Of a stretch of DNA of 64,000 bases, positions 26,181-34,380 are shown piece after piece. The notes below the pieces were generated by a model, which worked only from the letters and a program-made list of their open reading frames with translations, was not told where the DNA came from and searched no databases. The DNA is from Rehaibacterium terrae (GTDB lineage Bacteria; Pseudomonadota; Gammaproteobacteria; Xanthomonadales; Xanthomonadaceae): positions 1 through 64,000 of the forward strand of contig NZ_JACHHX010000008.1 in assembly GCF_014202935.1 (NCBI RefSeq). Direction: 5' to 3'. Position 1 is the stretch's first letter; each line of letters starts with the position of its first letter. A program made the position numbers and the translations under genes.

Positions 26181-27887
26181 TCAGTAACCCGCCGCCTGGC
26201 CGTCCTTGCGGCTCTCGCTGGCGCCGACGTACACGCCGTTGGCGTGGTCGCGCATGATCGCCTGGTAGCCGCCGAAGGGACCGTCGGCGAACTGGATGCG
26301 GTGGCCCTTGCGCATCAGTGCACGGATCGTCTCCCAGCCGAAGCCGGTTTCCAGGTTGAGGATGCCGCCGTCGGCCATCTCCGTGACCTGCCCGGCCGGC
26401 TCGGTGGAGCCGTCGTGGTGGATGCGCGGGGCGTCGCCGGCTTCCTGCAGGTTCATGCCGAAGTCGATCAGGTTCATCACGATCTGCACGTGGCCCTGCG
26501 GCTGCATGGCGCCGCCCATCACGCCGAAGCTGACCCAGGGCTGGCCGTCCTTGGTGATGAAGGCCGGGATGATGGTGTGGAACGGGCGCTTGCCGGGTTC
26601 GAAACTGTTCGGGTGGCCGTTCTTGAGCACGAATTGCTCGCCGCGGTTCTGCAGGATGAAGCCCAGCCCCGGCGGGGTCATGCCGCTGCCCATGCCGCGG
26701 TAGTTGGACTGGATCAGCGACACCATCATCCCGTCCTTGTCGGCGACGGTGAGGTAGATGGTGTCGCCCTGGTTGAGGTTGCGGCCGGCATCGACGGCGC
26801 GCGCGGCGCGCTCGGGGTCGATCAGGGCGCGGCGCTGGGCGGCGTACTCCTTGGAAATCAGCTTCGCCACCGGGGCCGGGTGGAAGGCCGGGTCGGCATA
26901 CCAGCGCGCGCGGTCGGCAAAGGCCAGCTTCTTGGCCTCGACGAACAGGTGGATGTGCTCGGCGCTGCCGAAGGGGATCTGCGAGAAGTCGTAGCCTTCC
27001 AGGATGTTCAGCATCTGCAAGGCGGCGATGCCCTGGCCGTTCGGCGGCAGTTCCCACACGTCGTAACCGCGGTAGTCCACGCTGACCGGCTCGACCCACT
27101 CGCCGGCATGCGCGGCCATGTCCTCGTAGCCGAGGAAGCCGCCGTTGGCCCGCATGTACGCGTCGATGACGCGGGCGATGTCGCCCTTGTAGAAGGCGTC
27201 GCGGCCGCCGCGGGCGATCTTCTCCAGGGTGTCGGCGAGGTACGGGTTCTTCCACATTTCGCCCTTGCGCGGGGCGCGGCCGTCGATGGTGAACTGCTCG
27301 CGGAAGCCGGGCCACTTGGCGAGCAGCGGCACGCTGCGGTTCCAGTAGTACGCGATCGTCTCGTGCACCGGGTGGCCATCGCGGGCGTAGCGGATGGTCG
27401 GCGCCAGGATCTGCCGCATCGGCAGCTTGCCGAAGCGGCCGTGCAGGGCGAACCAGCCGTCCACCGTGCCCGGCACGGTGACCGGCAGCGGGCCGTGCGA
27501 GGGCACTTCGGTATGGCCGTTCTCGCGGAACCAGTCGAGCGTGAGCGACTTCGGCGAACGGCCGGAGCCGTTGTAGCCGTGCAGCTTTTTCGTCTTCGGA
27601 TCCCAGACGATGGCGAACAGGTCGCCGCCGATGCCGTTGCCGGTCGGCTCCATCAGGCCGAGCGCGGCGTTGGCGGCGATGGCGGCGTCGACCGCGGTGC
27701 CGCCCTGCTTCATCACGTCGAGCGCGATCTGGGTGGCGAGCGGGTGCGAGGTGGCGGCCATCGCCTGCGGCGCGATTACTTCCGAGCGGGTGGCGAATTC
27801 GCGCCCGGTGATGCGGTCGGCGGACATGGCGTGGCCTCCGGGGACGAGCAGCGACAGGGCGAGCGGGGCGAGGCGCAGGTAGCGCAT
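26181..27887 (-). CDS. ggt: Gamma-glutamyltransferase family protein
   Basis: A 568-residue periplasmic Ntn-hydrolase precursor with a signal peptide (MRYLRLAPLALSLLVPGGHA). GGT landmarks are ATSHPLATQIALDVMKQGGTAVDAA (N-terminal part), NGIGGD, the autocatalytic site NQGDTIYLTVAD with the nucleophile Thr near residue 381, and LGFILQNRGEQF plus GGAMQPQGHVQ in the small subunit. It hydrolyses gamma-glutamyl bonds such as in glutathione. The processing site has GDT in place of the common HTT, as in the YwrD-like subgroup. Confidence 0.93.
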   Translation of the reverse strand: MRYLRLAPLALSLLVPGGHAMSADRITGREFATRSEVIAPQAMAATSHPLATQIALDVMKQGGTAVDAAIAANAALGLMEPTGNGIGGDLFAIVWDPKTKKLHGYNGSGRSPKSLTLDWFRENGHTEVPSHGPLPVTVPGTVDGWFALHGRFGKLPMRQILAPTIRYARDGHPVHETIAYYWNRSVPLLAKWPGFREQFTIDGRAPRKGEMWKNPYLADTLEKIARGGRDAFYKGDIARVIDAYMRANGGFLGYEDMAAHAGEWVEPVSVDYRGYDVWELPPNGQGIAALQMLNILEGYDFSQIPFGSAEHIHLFVEAKKLAFADRARWYADPAFHPAPVAKLISKEYAAQRRALIDPERAARAVDAGRNLNQGDTIYLTVADKDGMMVSLIQSNYRGMGSGMTPPGLGFILQNRGEQFVLKNGHPNSFEPGKRPFHTIIPAFITKDGQPWVSFGVMGGAMQPQGHVQIVMNLIDFGMNLQEAGDAPRIHHDGSTEPAGQVTEMADGGILNLETGFGWETIRALMRKGHRIQFADGPFGGYQAIMRDHANGVYVGASESRKDGQAAGY

Positions 27888-27980
27888 GGGCGATCGGTCC
27901 GGTGACGTCGAACGCCTGAAGATAGCGCAGTCGCCCGCCTCGCGCCGGTGGCGGCGGTCACGCGCCGATCGCGCAACGGC

Positions 27981-28619
27981 TCAGGGGGCGTGGCCGTCGT
28001 GGCGGGCCGCCAGCGACTCGGCGGCGAAGCGCTCGTTCGGACGCCAGCGCGCGACGGTGGCGGCGGTCGCCTCGGCGCTGCCCCAGCGCTGCGGCTGCTC
28101 GCGCGCCGCGACGGCGAAGAACTGCAGCGCCAGATCACGCTCGCCCATCGCCCACAGGGCGATGGCGTAGGTCGCCGGCACCCAGTACGGGCGGCCGCCG
28201 TGCGCCTGCTCGGCGGCCTGCCACTGGGTCAGCGCACCGCGGAAATCGCCGCCGGCGAACAGTGCCCAGCCCCAGGACCAGCGCACGTAGCGCGCCTCCG
28301 GACTGCCCGCCGGCGCCAGCGCCGCGGCACGCTCGTAATCGCGCTCCCAGCGTCCGCGCGGGCCGCGCCAGGCCTGCAGCAGCGCGAGCTGGGCCATGGC
28401 GGTGACATTGCGGCGGTCGCGGCGCAGGGCATCCTGCAGGGCGCGCTCGACCGCCGGATCGGCAGGGTCGAGACCGGGATAGACCGCCGCGGCCGGATCC
28501 TCGTCGGGATAGCTCGTGGCCGGCACCGGCAGTTCGAAGGCCTGGCCCGGGACGGAAGGCGGCCAGGCCAGGGCCAGACAGAGCAGGCCGAGCGGAATCA
28601 GGGCACGCACGTACGACAT
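27981..28619 (-). CDS. Small periplasmic TPR-like protein
   Basis: A 212-residue protein starting MSYVRALIPLGLLCLALAWPP, a signal peptide likely cut near PGQA-FE. The mature part has TPR-like helical pairs (RNVTAMAQLALLQAWRG, GALTQWQAAEQAHGG, YAIALWAMGERDLALQFF). There is no catalytic motif. It lies upstream of ggt on the same strand, 93 bp away, and diverges from the indolepyruvate oxidoreductase gene. Confidence 0.85.
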   Translation of the reverse strand: MSYVRALIPLGLLCLALAWPPSVPGQAFELPVPATSYPDEDPAAAVYPGLDPADPAVERALQDALRRDRRNVTAMAQLALLQAWRGPRGRWERDYERAAALAPAGSPEARYVRWSWGWALFAGGDFRGALTQWQAAEQAHGGRPYWVPATYAIALWAMGERDLALQFFAVAAREQPQRWGSAEATAATVARWRPNERFAAESLAARHDGHAP

Positions 28620-28699
28620 CTTCTGCTTGCTGGTTGGACGGTGAGCGTCGGTACGCCCGCCGGATCGCCCCCCGAACCGGGGCCGGCGGGCGGAACTGC

Positions 28700-28807
28700 T
28701 ACAATTTCGAGCCTTTGCTCCAGCGGGCGGCGTGTCGCCCCGCCACCCCGGAGTTAAAAACATGACGGCCGCGAAAAGTTGTGGCGCCGATCACACTTTC
28801 GCGGCCG
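28700..28807 (+). promoter_or_regulatory. Leader of the indolepyruvate oxidoreductase gene: -10 box and 11-bp hairpin
   Basis: TACAAT (28700-28705) is a good -10 without a clear -35. CGGAGTTAAAAACATG (28749-28764) looks like a ribosome site and start codon, but the frame it opens runs out of frame through the coding gene. Directly after it is a perfect 11-bp inverted repeat, 28766-28776 with 28797-28807, with a 20-nt loop. The arrangement suggests post-transcriptional control of the gene starting at 28895. The mechanism is inferred. Confidence 0.45.
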
Positions 28808-28894
28808 ACCGCCGCGCCGCATGGACGCGCCTGCGCCCTGTGCGGCGCGCTCCCGCGTCCAGCCCAACCCTCCGCCCAGCCGCCAGGTCGCCCG

Positions 28895-31800
28895 ATGTCC
28901 GCCACCGCCCCCTGCCTCGACGCCCCGTCGATCGACACCCGCTACACGCTCGAAGACAAGTACACGCGCACCGAGGGACGCATCTACCTGTCCGGCGTGC
29001 AGGCGCTGGTGCGGCTGCCGCTGATGCAGCGGATGCGCGACCGCGCGGCCGGGCTCAACACCGCCGGCTTCATTTCCGGCTACCGCGGCAGCCCGCTGGG
29101 CGGCTTCGACCTGGAGCTGTGGAAGGCCAAGAAGCACCTCAAGGCGGCCGGCATCGAGTTCACCCCGGGCCTGAACGAGGACCTGGGCGCGACCATGGTC
29201 TGGGGCAGCCAGCAGACCAACCTGTTCCCGGGCGCCAAGGTCGATGGCGTGTTCGCCATGTGGTACGGCAAGGGCCCGGGCGTGGACCGCTGCGGCGACG
29301 TGTTCAAGCATGGCAACGCCGCCGGCACCTCGCCCCACGGTGGCGTGCTGGCGCTGGCCGCCGACGACCACGCCTGCCGCAGCTCGACCCTGCCGCACGG
29401 CTCCGAGCACGAGTTCGTCTCGGCGCTGATGCCGGTGCTCAACCCGGCCGGGGTGCAGGACATCCTCGACATGGGCCTGCTCGGCTGGGCGATGAGCCGT
29501 TACACCGGCCGCTGGGTCGGCTTCAAGACCATCGCCGAGACGGTGGAGTCCTCGGCCTCGGTCAACGTCAACCCGCACCAGCTCGACATCGTCCTGCCCA
29601 CCGACTTCGAACTGCCGCCGGGCGGCCTCAACATCCGCTGGCCGGACCCGCCGCTCGACCAGGAGCTGCGCCTGCACCAGTACGCGATGCAGGCGGCGCA
29701 GGCCTTCGCCCGCGCCAACCATATCGACAAGGTCGTGATCGACTCGCCGAAGGCGCGGCTGGGCATCGTCACCACCGGCAAGAGCTACCTCGACGTGCTG
29801 CAGGCGCTGGAATACCTCGGCCTCGACCGCCGCGCCTGCGAGGACATCGGCATCCGCGTCTACAAGGTCGGCATGACCTGGCCGCTGGAGCCGGTCGGCA
29901 TCCGCGCGTTCGCGCGCGGGCTGGAGGACATCCTGGTGGTGGAGGAAAAGCGCGCCTTCATCGAGAGCCAGATCAAGGAGTACATGTTCAACTGGGAGCA
30001 CCGCCCCAGCGTGGTCGGCAAGTACGACGAGGCCGGCGAGTGGATCCTGCCGAGCACCTCCGAGCTGACCCCGGCGCGCATCGCCCGCGTGATCGCCAAG
30101 CGGCTGGCGCGCTTCCACACCTCCGAACGGATCACCTCCCAGCTCGACTTCCTGCGCGCCAAGGAGCAGGAGCTGGCGCTGCCGCGCGCCAACTTCCCGC
30201 GCGTGCCGCACTACTGCTCGGGCTGCCCGCACAACACCTCGACCAAGGTGCCCGAGGGCAGCCGCGCACTCGGCGGCATCGGCTGCCACTACATGGTCAC
30301 CTGGATGGACCGTCGCACCGACACCTTCACCCAGATGGGCGGCGAAGGCGTGACCTGGTGCGGGCAGGCGCCGTTCACCGAGGAAAAGCACGTCTTCCAG
30401 AACCTCGGCGACGGCACCTATTTCCACTCCGGCTCGCTGGCGATCCGCCAGGCGATCGCCGCCGGCGTCAACATCACCTACAAGATCCTCTACAACGACG
30501 CGGTGGCGATGACCGGCGGCCAGCCGGTGGACGGCACGCTCGGCGTGCCCGACATCGCCCACCAGGTGCGCAGCGAGGGCGTGCGCACCATCGTGGTGAT
30601 GTCCGATGACATCGCCAAGTGGTCGCGGCCGGAGATCTTTCCCGAGGGCGTGGAGTTCGTGCACCGCGACGAGCTCGACGCCGTGCAGAAGCGCCTGCGC
30701 GAGGTGCCGGGCGTGAGCGTGCTGATCTACGACCAGACCTGCGCCACCGAAAAGCGCCGCCGCCGCAAGCGCGGCAAGATGGAAGATCCCGATAAGCGCG
30801 TGGTCATCAACTCGCTGGTCTGCGAGGGATGCGGCGACTGCGGCGTGCAGAGCTTCTGCGTGTCGGTGCTGCCCAAGGAGACCGAGTACGGGCGCAAGCG
30901 CGAGATCGACCAGTCCAACTGCAACAAGGACTTCTCCTGCGTGAAGGGCTTCTGCCCGAGCTTCGTCACCGTCAAGGGCGGGCAGCTGCGCAAGAAGAAG
31001 GGTGTCGCCGCCGAGGACCGGCTCAAGGACCTGCCGATGCCGACCTTCCGCAGCGACCTGTCGCAACCCTGGAACATCCTGATCACCGGCGTCGGCGGCA
31101 CCGGCGTGGTCACCATCGGCGCCCTGCTCGGCATGGCCGGCCACCTGGAGGGCAAGGGCGCCACCGTGCTCGACCAGACCGGCCTGGCGCAAAAGGGCGG
31201 CGCGGTCACCACCCACGTGCGCATCGCCCGGCACCCCGCCGACATCCACGCCGTGCGCATCGCCGCCGGTGAAGCCGACCTCGTGCTCGGCTGCGACATG
31301 GTCGTGGTCAACGACTACTGGGCGCTGTCGAAGATCCGCGCCGAGCGCAGCCAGGTCGTCCTCAACACCTACCAGGCCATGCCCGGCAGCTTCACCATGA
31401 AGCCGGACCTGCAGTTCCCGAAGGATGAGATCATCAACGCGGTCAAGCTCGCGCTGGCCGGCAGGGACCCGCTGCTGGTCGACGCCACCACGCTCGCCAC
31501 CGCGCTGCTGGGCGATGCCATCGCCACCAACCTGTTCATGCTCGGCTACGCCTGGCAGCAGGGGCTGGTGCCGCTGAGCCTGGAGGCGATCCTGCGCGCG
31601 ATCGAGCTCAACGGCGCCGCGGTGGAGATGAACCGGCAGGCCTTCGCCTGGGGCCGCCTCGCGGCGGTCGACATCGACGCCGTGCGCGCAGCCGCCGGCC
31701 TCAAGCCCGCCGCAGCGGCCGAGCGGTTCGCCGCGCCGCTGGACGACGAGGCACTGTCGAAGCACCTCGACGAGGCCATCGCCCGCCGCGTCGCCTTCCT

Positions 31801-32416
31801 CACCGACTACCAGAACGCCGCCTACGCCGAGCGCTACCGCGCGCTGGTCGAGAAGACGCGCGCGGCCGAGAACGCCAAGGCGCCGGGTTCGACCAAACTC
31901 ACCGAGGCGGTTGCCCGCTACGCCTTCAAGCTGATGGCCTACAAGGACGAGTACGAAGTCGCCCGCCTGCACGCCTCGGACGAGTTCCGCCGTCGCATCG
32001 CGGCCCAGTTCGAGGGCGACTACACGCTGCACTTCAACCTCGCCCCGCCGCTGTTCAGCAAGCGCGACGCCGACGGCCACCTGATCAAGCGCGAGTACGG
32101 CCCGTGGGTGCAGACCGCCTTCGGCCTGCTGGCCAAGCTGCGCTTCCTGCGCGGCACCGCGCTGGACGTGTTCGGCTACACCGCCGAGCGCCGCATGGAG
32201 CGCCGGCTGATCGCCGACTATGCCCGCACCCTCGACGAGCTGCTCGCCGGGCTCGACGCCGGCAACCTCGCCCTGGCCGTCGAGATCGCCTCGATCCCCG
32301 AGCAGATCCGCGGCTACGGCCACGTCAAGGAAGCGCATTTGAAGAAAGCGCTGGCGCGGCAGGACGAACTGCTGGCGAAGTGGCGCCATCCGGCCGCCGA
32401 ACGGGCGGCGGCCTGA
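28895..32416 (+). CDS. Indolepyruvate ferredoxin oxidoreductase (fused IorA-IorB type)
   Basis: A 1173-residue fused 2-oxoacid:acceptor oxidoreductase that decarboxylates aryl-pyruvates to aryl-acetyl-CoA. The N-terminal half is the pyrimidine domain (GYRGSPLGGFD near 50) and the TPP domain (SGCPHNTST, GIGCHYM, GTYFHSGSLAIRQA). Ferredoxin-like Cys clusters follow (CEGCGDCG...CVKGFC, about 645-690). The C-terminal gamma domain begins GVGGTGVVTIG near 732. The start MSATAPCL is chosen to match homologues; a GTG at 28779-28781 would add a low-complexity leader. A 10-bp GC hairpin follows the stop. Confidence 0.94.
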   Translation: MSATAPCLDAPSIDTRYTLEDKYTRTEGRIYLSGVQALVRLPLMQRMRDRAAGLNTAGFISGYRGSPLGGFDLELWKAKKHLKAAGIEFTPGLNEDLGATMVWGSQQTNLFPGAKVDGVFAMWYGKGPGVDRCGDVFKHGNAAGTSPHGGVLALAADDHACRSSTLPHGSEHEFVSALMPVLNPAGVQDILDMGLLGWAMSRYTGRWVGFKTIAETVESSASVNVNPHQLDIVLPTDFELPPGGLNIRWPDPPLDQELRLHQYAMQAAQAFARANHIDKVVIDSPKARLGIVTTGKSYLDVLQALEYLGLDRRACEDIGIRVYKVGMTWPLEPVGIRAFARGLEDILVVEEKRAFIESQIKEYMFNWEHRPSVVGKYDEAGEWILPSTSELTPARIARVIAKRLARFHTSERITSQLDFLRAKEQELALPRANFPRVPHYCSGCPHNTSTKVPEGSRALGGIGCHYMVTWMDRRTDTFTQMGGEGVTWCGQAPFTEEKHVFQNLGDGTYFHSGSLAIRQAIAAGVNITYKILYNDAVAMTGGQPVDGTLGVPDIAHQVRSEGVRTIVVMSDDIAKWSRPEIFPEGVEFVHRDELDAVQKRLREVPGVSVLIYDQTCATEKRRRRKRGKMEDPDKRVVINSLVCEGCGDCGVQSFCVSVLPKETEYGRKREIDQSNCNKDFSCVKGFCPSFVTVKGGQLRKKKGVAAEDRLKDLPMPTFRSDLSQPWNILITGVGGTGVVTIGALLGMAGHLEGKGATVLDQTGLAQKGGAVTTHVRIARHPADIHAVRIAAGEADLVLGCDMVVVNDYWALSKIRAERSQVVLNTYQAMPGSFTMKPDLQFPKDEIINAVKLALAGRDPLLVDATTLATALLGDAIATNLFMLGYAWQQGLVPLSLEAILRAIELNGAAVEMNRQAFAWGRLAAVDIDAVRAAAGLKPAAAAERFAAPLDDEALSKHLDEAIARRVAFLTDYQNAAYAERYRALVEKTRAAENAKAPGSTKLTEAVARYAFKLMAYKDEYEVARLHASDEFRRRIAAQFEGDYTLHFNLAPPLFSKRDADGHLIKREYGPWVQTAFGLLAKLRFLRGTALDVFGYTAERRMERRLIADYARTLDELLAGLDAGNLALAVEIASIPEQIRGYGHVKEAHLKKALARQDELLAKWRHPAAERAAA

Positions 32417-32420
32417 GCCT

Positions 32421-32446
32421 GCCCGCCCGCCGTGTCGCGGGCGGGC
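32421..32446 (+). terminator. GC hairpin after the indolepyruvate oxidoreductase gene
   Basis: GCCCGCCCGC (32421-32430) pairs perfectly with GCGGGCGGGC (32437-32446) around a 6-base loop, 4 bp after the stop codon. It lacks a T-run, so it is a weak intrinsic terminator or a 3'-end stabiliser. Confidence 0.55.
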
Positions 32447-32481
32447 ATCGGACGGCTTGACTTCCCGGATCCGAGGGTCAA

Positions 32482-32509
32482 GGAACCTCTGCACAAGTCC
32501 AGAGGTTCC
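32482..32509. repeat. 9-bp perfect inverted repeat, GGAACCTCT/AGAGGTTCC
   Basis: The arms at 32482-32490 and 32501-32509 flank GCACAAGTCC. It resembles the end sequences of some IS5-family elements from memory, but no transposase is nearby. It could also be a second terminator before the LysR gene. Confidence 0.4.
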
Positions 32510-32567
32510 GCGCACCCAGGCCATGGCCGGCCGACAGTGCTGATCAGCCGGCTGCGCCCGGATGCAA

Positions 32568-32645
32568 TGTCCCGGGCATTGGACAATAGAGGGCGCAAAC
32601 TGCACTTTGTTGCGATTCCGCCACGATCCGTCCCGGGCACGGGAC
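32568..32645 (+). promoter_or_regulatory. Two LysR-type operator candidates upstream of the LysR gene
   Basis: Site 1, TGTCCCGGGCATTGGACA (32568-32585), and site 2, GTCCCGGGCACGGGAC (32630-32645), are related dyads with centres 61 bp apart, about six helical turns. Site 1 fits the T-N(11)-A LysR-box pattern and is followed by ATAGAGG. Site 2 overlaps the leader just before the ribosome site GGGAG and the ATG at 32660. They are probably autoregulatory sites. Confidence 0.6.
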
Positions 32646-32659
32646 AATGGGAGCGGTCC

Positions 32660-33664
32660 ATGACCCGCGATCTGAATACCAGCCTGATCTTCGTGAAAGT
32701 GGTCGAGCACGGCAGCTTCACCCATGCCGCGCGCCAGCTCGGCCTGCCCAAGACCACCGTCAGCCGCAAGGTGCAGGAACTGGAGGAACGCCTGGGCGCG
32801 CGCCTGCTCCACCGCACCACCCGCAAGCTCGGCCTGACCGAGGCCGGGACGGTGTATTTCGAGCACTGCCAGCGCATCGCCCGCGAACTGGAGAACGCTG
32901 AGAACGCGGTCAACCAGCTGCAGGGCGGTCCGCGCGGCTGGTTGCGGGTCACCGCCCCGTATTCGCTCGGCCTGATGGCGATCACGCCGCTGCTGACCGA
33001 GTTCCGCGCCCAGCATCCGGAAGTGCGGGTGGAGATGGTGCTCAGCAACGAGCGCCTGGACCTGATTTCCGGCGAGATCGACATCGCGCTGCGGATCGGT
33101 GCACTGCCCGACTCCAGCCTGGTCGCGCGCCGGCTGGCGACCTTCCGCACCCTGGTCTGCGCCACGCCCGACTATCTCGCCCGCCATGGCGAACCGCTCA
33201 CGCCCGAGGACCTGCAGCATCACCGTGCGCTGGCGCTGCCGGCTTACCGCCGCGGCGGCCGCTACGTGTGGCCGTTGAGCGACGGCGCGCGCAAGGACGA
33301 GTTCGCGATCAGCCCGGTGCTGGTCGCCAACGACCCGTACGCGCTCAAGGCGCCGCTGTTCGCCGGCGAGGGCCTGATGCTGGCCAGCCACGTGATGGTG
33401 CAGCAGGCGATCGAGGACGGCTGCCTGCGCCGCGTGCTGCCCGGCTGGTCGGGACCGGAGTACGACCTCAATGCGGTGTTCCCGCATGGCCGCGTGCTGT
33501 CGCCGAAGGTGCGCGCCTTCATCGACTTCCTGATCGCGCGGCTGCGGCTGGAGGAGATCGACCGCGGCGGCTGCGCCCGCCAGCTGCCCGCCGCCACGCC
33601 GGCGGTGGCGGTGCGGGTGCGCAACGCGCGCGCACCGGCGACGGCCGTGGACGCGGTCGGCTGA
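32660..33664 (+). CDS. LysR-family transcriptional regulator
   Basis: A 334-residue LysR regulator of the CrgA/AaeR-like group. The winged HTH occupies residues 5-63 (SFTHAARQLGLPKTTVSRKV is the recognition region). The effector-binding domain starts near 90 with LRVTAPYSLG. The C-terminal 30 residues are a basic Ala/Pro-rich tail beyond the usual end. A GGGAG ribosome site sits 7 bp before the ATG, overlapping a probable operator. It lies downstream of the indolepyruvate oxidoreductase gene, which it may regulate. Confidence 0.93.
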   Translation: MTRDLNTSLIFVKVVEHGSFTHAARQLGLPKTTVSRKVQELEERLGARLLHRTTRKLGLTEAGTVYFEHCQRIARELENAENAVNQLQGGPRGWLRVTAPYSLGLMAITPLLTEFRAQHPEVRVEMVLSNERLDLISGEIDIALRIGALPDSSLVARRLATFRTLVCATPDYLARHGEPLTPEDLQHHRALALPAYRRGGRYVWPLSDGARKDEFAISPVLVANDPYALKAPLFAGEGLMLASHVMVQQAIEDGCLRRVLPGWSGPEYDLNAVFPHGRVLSPKVRAFIDFLIARLRLEEIDRGGCARQLPAATPAVAVRVRNARAPATAVDAVG

Positions 33665-33684
33665 ATCGCGGCGCGCTTCAGCCG
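33658..33684. terminator. Dyad embracing both convergent stop codons
   Basis: CGGCTGAA (33658-33665) and TTCAGCCG (33677-33684) form an 8-bp perfect inverted repeat with an 11-nt GC loop. TGA of the LysR gene and TCA (the stop of the methyltransferase gene on the other strand) both fall in the stems. It is likely a bidirectional 3'-end signal. Confidence 0.55.
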
Positions 33685-34274
33685 CGCCGCCAGACCAGGC
33701 ACAGGTTGTTGGCCGGCATCGCCACCTCGGCCACGCGGCGCAGGCCGATGCCGGCGGCGAGCGCGTCGACCGCTTCGAGGTCGCGGACGCCCATGTGCGC
33801 CGCCTGCGCCCTGAGCGCGGCGTCGAAGGCGGCGTTGCTGTCGCTGGTGTGCAGGCCGCCACGCTTGAACGGCCCGTAGATCGCCAGCACCGCGTCCGCG
33901 TCGAGCGCCGCATCGAGACCGCGGAACATCGCCTCGACCTCGGCCCAGCCCAGGATGTGCAGCGTGTTGGCGCTGAACGCGGCATCGAAGCCGCGCGCCG
34001 GCCACGGCGCCATCCTCACGTCCAGCGCCAGCGGCGGCAAGGCGTTCGGCAACGCCGCCGCTTCCAGCCAGGCGCGGATGCCGGCGTGGTTCGCCGGCAG
34101 GTCCGAGGTCTGCCATTGCAGGTGCGGCAAGGCCGCGGCGAAGTGCACCGCATGCTGGCCGGTGCCGCTGCCGATCTCCAGCACCCGCCGGCGGGCGGCG
34201 AAATGCTCGCGCAGCACCGCGAGGATCGGTTCGCGGTTGCGCTCGGCGGCGGGCGAAAAGGGTTTGTCGGTCAT
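33678..34274 (-). CDS. DUF938 SAM-dependent methyltransferase-like protein
   Basis: A 198-residue Rossmann methyltransferase. The protein begins MTDKPFSPAAERNREPI, typical of DUF938. Motif I is RVLEIGSGTGQHA (about 30-42), motif II TSDLPAN, and the post-motif FDAAFSANTLHILGW (about 95-110). The IYGPFKRGG segment matches family members. The substrate is not known. It is divergent from the Na/Pi transporter, with 106 bp between. Confidence 0.9.
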   Translation of the reverse strand: MTDKPFSPAAERNREPILAVLREHFAARRRVLEIGSGTGQHAVHFAAALPHLQWQTSDLPANHAGIRAWLEAAALPNALPPLALDVRMAPWPARGFDAAFSANTLHILGWAEVEAMFRGLDAALDADAVLAIYGPFKRGGLHTSDSNAAFDAALRAQAAHMGVRDLEAVDALAAGIGLRRVAEVAMPANNLCLVWRRG

Positions 34275-34380
34275 GCCTGCGTCACGGGCTTGGAATCGAT
34301 TGTAGGCGGGCATCGCACGGCTTGCCGTCGCGACCGTCCTCGTCGACCATCTCCGCGATGTCACCCACCGCGTCCCGCGC

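Noticed and set aside
26181-27887. Gamma-glutamyltransferase as a pseudogene because the nucleophile region lacks HTT
   Set aside because: The GDTIYLTVAD pattern keeps the essential Thr and occurs in the divergent YwrD-like subgroup, and the frame is intact.
28762-28880. A leader peptide starting at ATG 28762 with a good ribosome site
   Set aside because: The frame does not stop within a leader; it continues far into the coding gene in the wrong frame, so it is not a leader peptide. The hairpin is kept as the observation.
28754-33985. A 1743-codon open frame on the minus strand across the indolepyruvate oxidoreductase and LysR genes
   Set aside because: It is antisense to two clearly conserved genes, is His/Arg/Ala-rich with no domain, and is expected from high GC with few stop codons.
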